A stretch of DNA of 64,000 nucleotides from Neoceratodus forsteri (Eukaryota > Chordata > Ceratodontiformes > Ceratodontidae), in assembly GCA_016271365.2 (NCBI GenBank), contig JADMNL010000028.1:56128001-56192000 (forward strand), given 5' to 3'. The notes below the pieces were generated by a model. The model searched no databases. It saw only the letters and a program-made list of their open reading frames with translations, and was not told the origin of the DNA. Every line of letters starts with the position of its first letter. Positions within the stretch are counted from its first letter, which is position 1. Shown one piece after another: positions 57,592 to 64,000 of this stretch. A program made the position numbers and the translations under genes.

Positions 57592-60001
57592 TCAGGGTGC
57601 CTGCTTGGCAGGGGCTTTGGGCTGAGGAGTGGGAGCAGGCCTGCTTGAACCCCTCCAGCCCCTTCCTCTAAAGAATCCCCTCTGGGTATAGGAGGAAGAG
57701 GAAGATTGAGCTTGATAAAAAGGCCTATGAAAAGGCCTGCCTCTGCCCCTGGGGGGCTGCTTCTGAGGAGTGGCCTACCTTTCCTTGGCCTGTGCACTCC
57801 GTTAGGTGGTCCTGTATCCATCCATTTTCTTCATATAATTCTCTGTTTGCTCCCCAAACAAAGAACTGCCAATCACAGGAAAATCAATGGCTTTTGACTG
57901 GGTATCCTGTGACAAGTGGTGCATCTGAGCCAGGCCATTCTGTGAAGAGCCACAGAAGTAGCCATAACTCTAGAACAGGGGTTCTCAAATGGTGAGGCCA
58001 GCCTCCTGGGAGGCCCCAACCTGTTCCAGGGAGGCTCAAGCAAGTCTTGAAAAAGTACTGTATTTAAATTTTGAACTTTATAGAGTTTGAGTGAAGGATA
58101 AGACAAACTGAAAGAGGATAATAGTAGGTGAATGGATGTATTTATTCACAAGTCTGTGACCAGGAAAGTACTGCACACTGAGCCATGGCTTATTTCAGGT
58201 GTTCCCAGGAAGGGTAGTGAGAGAATACAATTCAAAATGTAACTGCAAAACACTCAAGCAATACAAAATGAATGAAAGTGCAAACAAATTACGAACAATA
58301 AACCAACAACGCAAGGAACAACGATAATTAGACTGGCAGCAGAACTGTCCAAATACAAGAGTTAACCATACAGGTAGTAGGAATAAGGGCAGGAGGGAGC
58401 AAAATGATCCCTGAGAAGTTGCTTAAGAGCAGGGTGAGGGGGGAGATGCAGAGGTCGGCAGGAAGGTTATTCCAGTTAGAGGAGAAACAGAAAAAGCAGT
58501 CTGACCCATGAAGGTATGGCAGTAAGGGGTAGCAATGGTTTGAGAGTCAAAATATTGGAGAAAGTAGGTTGTCCTTTTGGGAGGTGGGGGGTACAATAAG
58601 CTTAATAACATGAAAGCAAGGTATGCCATGAGGTTTCAATTTATTGCTGATGTACTGTGAAGAGTAGGCTATTTTTCTATGGGGAGGCCCAAAAATATTT
58701 CAGTATTTTAGGGGAGGCTCAAGATCTTTTTCATGGCTTAGGGGAGGCTCACTATGACAAAGCTTGAGAACTGTTGCTCTAGAAGATACATCATTAGAGT
58801 CCACCGCAGCATGAAATTGCATTTTTGATGCCTCGATACCATCTAAAGCTACCTGTTCCAGATCCCTGGCAAACTTGTCAGGGAGTTGCCTTGACTAGAG
58901 CCAGCACAGTATCCCATCTGGATTTCTGGTATCTGGCAGCATAGGCCATGTAATTTCCTTGTCTGAGCCTCAAGGATGCTGCCATGTACTGTTTCTTTGC
59001 CATAGCATCAATCTTCCTGGAGTCCTTTACAGGAGGATGTGAAGCTAGGGGGATATTTGCCTTGTCACAGGCTGCAGCCTGCACTACCCCCTCATGGCTG
59101 CATTGCTGTGTGAGAAATTCTATGACAGAACCTGATAAGGTATACCTTCTGTCCATCCTTTTATCCACAGGAGGTATAGAATGAGGAGTTTTTAAAACTT
59201 TTACTGTCTGTTTCCTGAAAGATTTATGCAAGGGAATAGACAGTCTCTTAGATTCTGGAATATCCATCATTTCTACATAATCAGGCTCTTCCTGATCATC
59301 CACAGCTTCCTCAACAGGAAGCTGAAGAGTTTCAGCAACCTTCTTATAAAAGATGAAATGAGCAGTGGACTCAGAAAGCCTAGGGGGAACCCCTAAAGGT
59401 CTGTCTGGGAGGTATCTGGCTCAATAGGAGCCTCCAGATCTTCCAGACCATATTCACTGTCTTCGAACTCTCCTTCCTCCCCCCACGGTTCATAAAATTC
59501 CTCAAAATCATAATCCTGAACCGGTGGGACCTGGAGAACCGAACGTCTCCCAGATGGGGTCGGTTCAGGAACCGGGGAAAGAGACTGGACAATTTGGATT
59601 GCTTTGGCTATCTCTTCAGCTGTTGGAGAAAGGACTTTTTCCACAGCAGCAGACTTTCTAGTCCTTTTTGCAGGAACTGGCTCCTGGAGCCAGCTCTTCG
59701 TTTGCCCGAGGAAGTCTGGCCCTGGTCAGAGGGCACTCCCTCAGGTTCGGTTGGCACCGAACCGGGCCGGCCATCCGGGTCAGCAGACTTTTTGGCCTCT
59801 CGCTCCCTGAGCCTACCAACTCTCTTTTCAATGGTGGCAGCAGGGAAATTCTTGCAAATCTGGCAGTCTGAATCGAGGTGGTCAAACCCCAGGCAATAAA
59901 CACAGGTGGTGTGATGGTCAGCCTTGGCAAAGGCTTCCCCACAGACTCCAGCAGTGCTGAAACCCAGTGGGCCCGGTTTTTCTTTTGGGTTTCTCAGACA
60001 T
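57592..60001 (-). pseudogene. DIRS-A3 gag-like ORF, broken and interrupted
   Basis: Start at 60,001 (MSEKPKRKTG). Zinc-knuckle region reads in several frames (CVYC near 59,905). Acidic middle: DYDFEEFYEPWGEEGEFED (about 59,515). DYVEMMDIPESKR and ARYQKSRWDTVLAL follow in a 141-codon open stretch (59,303-58,878). The 801-bp hAT element interrupts at 58,776-57,976. The RG-rich tail resumes after it and ends near 57,592. Confidence 0.82.
57976..58776. mobile_element. Non-autonomous hAT element, 801 bp
   Basis: Inverted ends caggggttctcaa (57,976) and ttgagaactgttg (ending 58,776) are flanked by a perfect 8-bp target duplication ctctagaa (57,968-57,975 and 58,777-58,784). The end sequence and 8-bp duplication are diagnostic of the hAT superfamily. 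The interior has 'ggaggctcaag' repeats near both ends and no transposase frame, so it must be mobilised in trans. Removing it together with one duplication copy rejoins the DIRS gag sequence. Confidence 0.95.
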
Positions 60002-60389
60002 TATGCCAGCCTAACCAAAAACTTGCCCGTTTATGGCAATCCGCCAAGCAAGACTCTCCTATCGGTTCCCAACCGTGTCACGGGCCATGGAAAAAAACGT
60101 AATGAAATCCGTTTTTTTTAGAACCGATAGGAACCAGGAACCGCACTCTAAAAAAGGACTAGCAATTGAAAATGCAACCTAATCGGTTCAAACCGAACCG
60201 ATAAATGTTTTACAAGTTCCACACAGAATTTGTATGTAAAACCTATCTATTACTTACGTTACCACAGACAGAGCTTGAACCGAACGGTTGCGGTTAAATT
60301 TAGACAAATTTAATATTTTTAAACTGTTTTAAACCGCGAAAATGAACCGAGCAAAAGGAGAAATCTCCGGAGCGACTGTTCAGTGAGGC

Positions 60390-60557
60390 GGAGTAAAGAA
60401 TCTGATAGTTTTGGTTTGAAAGAAGCAGGCAGAGCTTCTAACTGAGTCACAACAAGATTCCATGCCTTGCATGGAAGTTAACTATTTCACCTCCCGAGCA
60501 GTTCTAACCTGCGGTCATACTGCAATTGTCATAATATAGCAAGACTTCATGTTGTTT
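60390..60557 (-). repeat. DIRS-A3 terminal repeat (5' side of element)
   Basis: Ends catgttgttt at 60,557. The flanking DNA from 60,558 leads to the V segment. Confidence 0.82.
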
Positions 60558-61485
60558 GAATGAGTCCCTGACTCAAAGGGTTGTAATTCCTAGACTGTAT
60601 ATATATATAAAAAAAAAATGGCCACAAATGGTGGCCCGCTACTTTTTCAGCGGATAAGGACATGTTTAAACTTCAGAAGCAAAATGCCCAAAATCATCCT
60701 GCAGCAACCTGGTTTTACTTGTCGTTGGAGCGACTGATGGCCCTAGAAAGCATGCATGCCATGTTTTATTGCCTGATGAATGAATGAAAACAACATGCAT
60801 AACCAACAGATCAAATTGCCCATAAAAGGAACAAGCTGTTGGTTGTTCTGCCCCAGGGACTATGCAGCAGTCGCTGACAGGAAAATGCAGTAAAATGATG
60901 AGGCATCCAGAAATCTGAACTGCACCGGGATGTCCTGTTTTTTTTTCTTTCTTCAAATTGTGTCCCATTTTTCTGACATTTGTGTTTGTGTCTTGGATGA
61001 ATATTTGTAACATGAACAATGAAATAGGTGAAACCTGAGCTGTATATAGTTTTCCTATATCATTAGTGCTCGACTTTTATTCCAGATGTTGTCTGAGTCA
61101 CTGACACTTTAAATGCGGAGAAGGGTTTAATATGGTCATTTGCCGTATGCTGTTTATAAATCTTTCTCTGAATTTATGAGGTACAAGGCTGATGGAGATG
61201 ATTTGGACTATACCCCTCTAAATGCCAACACCAAAGGTCTTCCCACCCCTTTCTTTATTTCTTAACAATAAAATGAAAAATGAAATATCAGCAATCCTTA
61301 GCGCTCAGAGCAGATAATAGTAGTTTCAGAATTCACTGCCAATTCACCAAGTAGACGTCTTCCACGCAATAAGGTGTATTATGTTTGGGCTTGTAAATCT
61401 CATGTTGTAAATACGTCATCTCTGCGGGAATCTTTAGGCTGGCTTCTTCAGTACAAGACAACACATGCGTGCCTGCCTACTACTA
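60558..61485. other. Unique-looking DNA upstream of the V segment
   Basis: No transposon signature seen. A TA/A-run lies at 60,599-60,618. There are no open frames with recognisable domains. It may be original flank of the V segment. Confidence 0.4.
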
Positions 61486-61514
61486 TGACGATAACTGGCA
61501 CAGTCTATATAAAA
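61484..61514 (+). promoter_or_regulatory. Probable V-segment promoter
   Basis: A TATA box (TATATAAAA, 61,506-61,514) lies 45 bp before the leader ATG, which suits a short 5' UTR. A TGACG-type element (tatgacgata, from about 61,484) sits just upstream. TCR V promoters often carry a CRE-like decamer there, but this match is only partial. Inference from position. Confidence 0.45.
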
Positions 61515-61559
61515 CAGGTGCGAATTGAAATACAGCATACTGCGAGCAGGAGACACAGA

Positions 61560-61965
61560 ATGAAACCCCAGTGTCTTGTGGGACTCAAACTGCTGCTTCT
61601 CTTCACAGGCAAGGGGATTTATATTTAATTGTAGTTGAAATTACAAATATTAACTAAAATGTAAGTTAACATTCTGGTTGTTTACTTTAGGCGTACAGTG
61701 CCAGGGAGGTGTAACGCAAGATCCTGAGATGTCAGCTTTGGAAGGACAAGATGTCCACTTCCAGTGTAACTTTGATGCAAACTTTAATTACCTATTTTGG
61801 TACAAACAGTTGCCTAGCCAAGCTCCAATGCATATCATATCTACATTTGTTAAACCGAGAGTACAGGTCGATTCCCTGATTAAAATCAATAGCACCTGGT
61901 GTACATTCAGCATCAGCAGAGTGAAGCTAGAAAGGCATGACGATGTATTTCTGTGCAGCGAGTGC
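61560..61965 (+). CDS. TCR-like V gene segment (leader + V exon)
   Basis: Encodes the variable domain of an antigen receptor, to be joined to D/J by RAG recombination. Leader exon 61,560-61,608: M plus a hydrophobic LLLLFTG signal peptide. Intron 61,609-61,690 (82 bp) with acceptor tttactttag. V exon 61,691-61,965, phase-1 junction as in all Ig/TCR V genes. Conserved residues: first Cys in VHFQC (61,765), core Trp in YLFWYKQ (61,798), and second Cys in DDVFLC (61,954), 63 residues apart. YLFWYKQ resembles alpha/delta V domains, while GGVTQ near the N-terminus is also seen in beta chains; the chain is unresolved. The frame is open throughout, so it may be functional. Unusual points: a GC (not GT) splice donor, F-L-C in place of Y-x-C, and a Cys in the last codon. 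Confidence 0.85.
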
Positions 61966-62005
61966 CACAGTGTTACCGTCTGGATGAGGAACTGCAAGAA
62001 AATCC
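61966..62005 (+). promoter_or_regulatory. Recombination signal sequence, 23-bp spacer
   Basis: Consensus heptamer CACAGTG at 61,966-61,972, spacer of 23 bp (61,973-61,995), then a nonamer aagaaaatc (61,996-62,004; 6 of 9 to ACAAAAACC). With a 24-bp spacer the nonamer agaaaatcc matches 7 of 9. It starts four codons after the start of the second-Cys codon, as expected for a V 3' RSS. A 23-type spacer fits TCR V segments. The weak nonamer may lower usage. Confidence 0.85.
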
Positions 62006-62009
62006 AGCT

Positions 62010-62702
62010 CTGTGCCTCCTACCTTAAAGTGAGACATTGAGGAAATGTAGCCCTAAAATCAAGCCTTATTGTGACTTTAGTCTTATTCTTGTAGATGACG
62101 TTTCCATTAGCTTGTTAAAAATCGCGTACATCTGCAAATGATTAAAAAAAATACTCGTGAGACGCAGTATCGTAATTTCGCGGGTAGCAAAGACATATCC
62201 AAGCAGAATCATATGGCCTGCAAAGCTCCTCCACAAAAAAAAAATACTAGGGAAACCTAGTTTTAGTGGTTTCTAGGGGTTGTACCTAACATCATAGGGG
62301 TTGCGAAAAATCATATGGGGCTTGACTGCAACCTCTGGCTACCCTTAAATGACGGGGGGGGTGGTCAATGGCAGCGACCCAGGTTTGGAATCGGTCTGCA
62401 GGGGTGGGGGTGGCGTTGGGTGGTAGAATTTGAAAGCTGGGAGGATCATTGCAATGACCTTCTGTAGACTTCCACAGAGCTTGACCCCCCCCCCTTGCCG
62501 TACTCTAGGTGCTTCAACTTGTCTGCCGCGTTCACCAGATCACTGGGTGGATGGAGACAACGGAAGAAATAAAACTGCCTGGGACAACCACTTTGCTGTC
62601 TAAATAAGATCTGCAGACACTTTCGGGCTCCGCACTTCTGAGATGAACGCTGGTACTGGATAGACTTGAGGGGTTTAGGGTTACAGTAGATGGAACTGGT
62701 AG
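62010..62702. other. DNA downstream of the V segment
   Basis: No coding gene. A short perfect hairpin, actagggaaacctagt (about 62,246), and C/G-runs at 62,354 and 62,485 are the only structures. It ends in a GT-run at 62,706-62,718, where the X right-end segment begins. Confidence 0.4.
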
Positions 62703-62947
62703 ATGTGTGTGTGTGTCGGGGGAGCTGCGCATGAGCCAGCCGATATCTCTCGCTGCTCACTCAAGCGTACTCTCCTTTCAACTTGTATGCCACTGCATTT
62801 TGGAGCTTGTCATAGACAGCTCCAGTATGCATTGGCTTACAGGGTCCCCGCCTGCAAACACAGTGACTGAATTGGAGGAGGAGGTGACACACCTCCGAAA
62901 TCTCCAATGATGGCACTATGTTTCTTGCACCTGCGTGCAAGCAAACA
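62703..62947 (+). mobile_element. X element right end (copy C)
   Basis: Matches 53,858-54,100 of X copy B in the same orientation at high identity (for example cactgcattttggagcttgt and ggaggaggaggtgacacacc), ending GCAAGCAAACA at 62,937-62,947 followed by TAA. The left part of the element is absent. DIRS-B recombinase sequence starts immediately after. Confidence 0.85.
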
Positions 62948-64000
62948 TAATAAGTCACCTGGAAAACAATTTTCCTTTAGCCATGACATTTGCCAGGAGA
63001 GTAAGCAAACTGCAGACCTTTGTGCAGATACAAGCTAAATTATATTCCACATTGAAACAATGTAGTTCTTAGAACCAGTAGGGAAATACTGCCTATGGTG
63101 GTTTCAGAATTCTATCTCAAAGTCAGTCAGTGACCCTTCCTGTTCTCTTTCTTGAACACTCCACTTCCGATGAAAAAAAGCTTCACAGTCTTCATGAAAA
63201 GACAACACTAGGCTGCTACATGGACTGGACAAAGGCTCTCAGATCTCATAGCACACACCTCTTTGTTACCTATGAAGAGGTTGTGAAAGGTAAACCAATA
63301 GTCAAGGAATCTCTCTCATTGGATAGTCTCCTGTATACAGTTCTGCTGCAAGAAAGCTGGAAAACTAGATCCCAGAGGTCTGTGAGCACACTCCACAAGG
63401 GCACATCTGCCTCTGTGGTAGCTACAAGGGGCATTGCCCTTCAAGAAATTTGTGAAGTAGCTACATAGAAAACAGTGCACACCTTCAAAAAAGCACTAAT
63501 GCCTGGACATACAGTCCAGGAGGGAATGCCAGTTTTGAAACTGCCGAGTTGAAGAACCTTTTTCTTAAAAAGGTTGTAGAACCCTCATCCCAAGATATTG
63601 CTTGTAAGTCTGTACCTTTGTAAGGCATCGCTGATAGATTCATGTTGTTAAAAAAAGAATAACTCACCGTAGTAATGTCGTTTATTCTTAGAGATGCATC
63701 AGTGAGCCTCAGAACCTGAAAACAGGTTCCCACAAGAGTCCGTTCTTGTTTATTTATTTGGGTTTGGTAACGGTATGTACACTGGATAATTGCATGCCTA
63801 TTTTCAGGCACGACCCAGGAGAGTTCAGGACAAGTAATCAACAAGCAACAGTAACAGAGCAAAACAAGGTACAACAACTAAAGGGACACCAAAGCATAAA
63901 CCAGCATGACAGCAAGTAAACAGTGCATTACATTAGCAATAGTGGATTATTGCGGCATAGTTACATTGCTAAGAGCAAAAGGGTTGGCTTAGGGCAATCT
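62948..64000 (+). mobile_element. DIRS-B, piece 3 (recombinase, internal complementary region), runs off window
   Basis: Continues the recombinase broken at 51,158. The internal complementary region is visible at 63,635-63,710 (gattcatgttgtt, then gaataactcaccgtagtaatg), aligned with the A copies. The right terminal repeat would lie at or beyond 64,000. From 63,720 on I see no further feature. Confidence 0.72.
62950..63560 (+). pseudogene. DIRS-B tyrosine recombinase, C-terminal part, broken
   Basis: VTWKT-like start, then AMTFARRVSKLQTF (about 62,980; the R-I-S-E box with its Arg kept), a frame change and stop, and an open 112-codon stretch (63,130-63,468) with LPVLFLEHSTSDEKKLHSLH and a degraded H-x-x-R box reading TLHKGTSAS (second Arg lost). 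The tail around 63,480-63,555 matches FTKHYSLDIQAR-type sequence, but the Tyr position is altered (FKKALMPG). Inactive. Confidence 0.75.

Larger units (their letters stand above)
54104..60557 (-). mobile_element. DIRS retrotransposon, copy A3, interrupted by hAT
   Basis: Minus-strand A-family copy directly beside the right end of X copy B. Terminal repeats 54,104-54,310 and 60,390-60,557, gag 60,001-57,592 (with the hAT element inside), RT/RNase H 57,591-55,990, recombinase about 55,830-54,693, internal complementary region 54,552-54,665. Without the hAT insert it is 5.65 kb, the same as A1. All ORFs are interrupted. Confidence 0.9.

Noticed and set aside
62010..62702. J segment or second RSS downstream of the V segment
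   Set aside because: I found no FGxG-type J motif and no 12-spacer signal in this interval.

Overview
This window is vertebrate nuclear DNA dominated by transposable elements. I found no intact ordinary multi-exon host gene. The one host-type gene is an antigen-receptor V segment near the right end (61,560-62,005): leader exon, 82-bp intron, Ig-V exon, and a recombination signal with a 23-bp spacer. DIRS tyrosine-recombinase retrotransposons, CR1-, L2/I- and L1-like LINEs, and LINE 3' ends of a 'cagcagataagg...cccatccagtctgcc' type point to an amphibian. A caecilian is my best guess, but that rests on memory of similar LINE tails and is low confidence.

Layout. 0-4 kb: a degraded LINE with endonuclease motifs (minus), a 470-bp foldback element and LINE 3'-end scraps. 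3.9-10.1 kb: a nearly full-length but broken L1-like element (minus). 10.1-12.3 kb: an L2/I-group LINE fragment (plus) abutting a CR1-like reverse transcriptase (minus). 14.4-15.3 kb: a CR1 3' fragment (plus). 15.4-19.4 kb: a near full-length CR1-like LINE (minus) whose ORF1 encodes an SGNH-type esterase domain. 19.4-27.4 kb: mostly unassigned DNA with a 51-bp direct repeat, a possible 1-kb non-autonomous DNA transposon, a LINE tail and a 65/66-bp minisatellite. 27.4-29.5 kb: the first copy (XA) of an unclassified element family, here called X. 29.5-33.1 kb: unassigned. 33.1-38.8 kb: DIRS copy A1 (plus). 39.8-40.6 kb: two foldback MITEs. 42.2 kb to the window end: an old DIRS element (B, plus) broken into three pieces by later insertions.

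The nesting in the right third is the most interesting part. DIRS-B runs gag (42.2-43.3 kb), then RT/RNase H (48.9-51.16 kb), then tyrosine recombinase (62.95-63.6 kb). DIRS-A2 (43.3-48.9 kb, minus) sits in its gag. Between its RT half and its recombinase lies an 11.8-kb block. That block starts with an X element (XB, 51.16-54.10 kb), continues with DIRS-A3 (54.10-60.56 kb, minus, itself carrying an 801-bp hAT element with a perfect 8-bp target duplication) and 2.1 kb holding the V segment, and ends with a second X right end (XC, 62.70-62.95 kb). DIRS-B resumes in its recombinase immediately after XC. Read literally, a TCR-like V segment with its promoter and RSS lies between two directly repeated X ends, inside an older retrotransposon. 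That is the structure expected if a composite element had carried it.

No DIRS or LINE copy looks autonomous; each carries frameshifts, stops or lost catalytic residues. Many element boundaries are approximate because they were set by eye from homology between copies.
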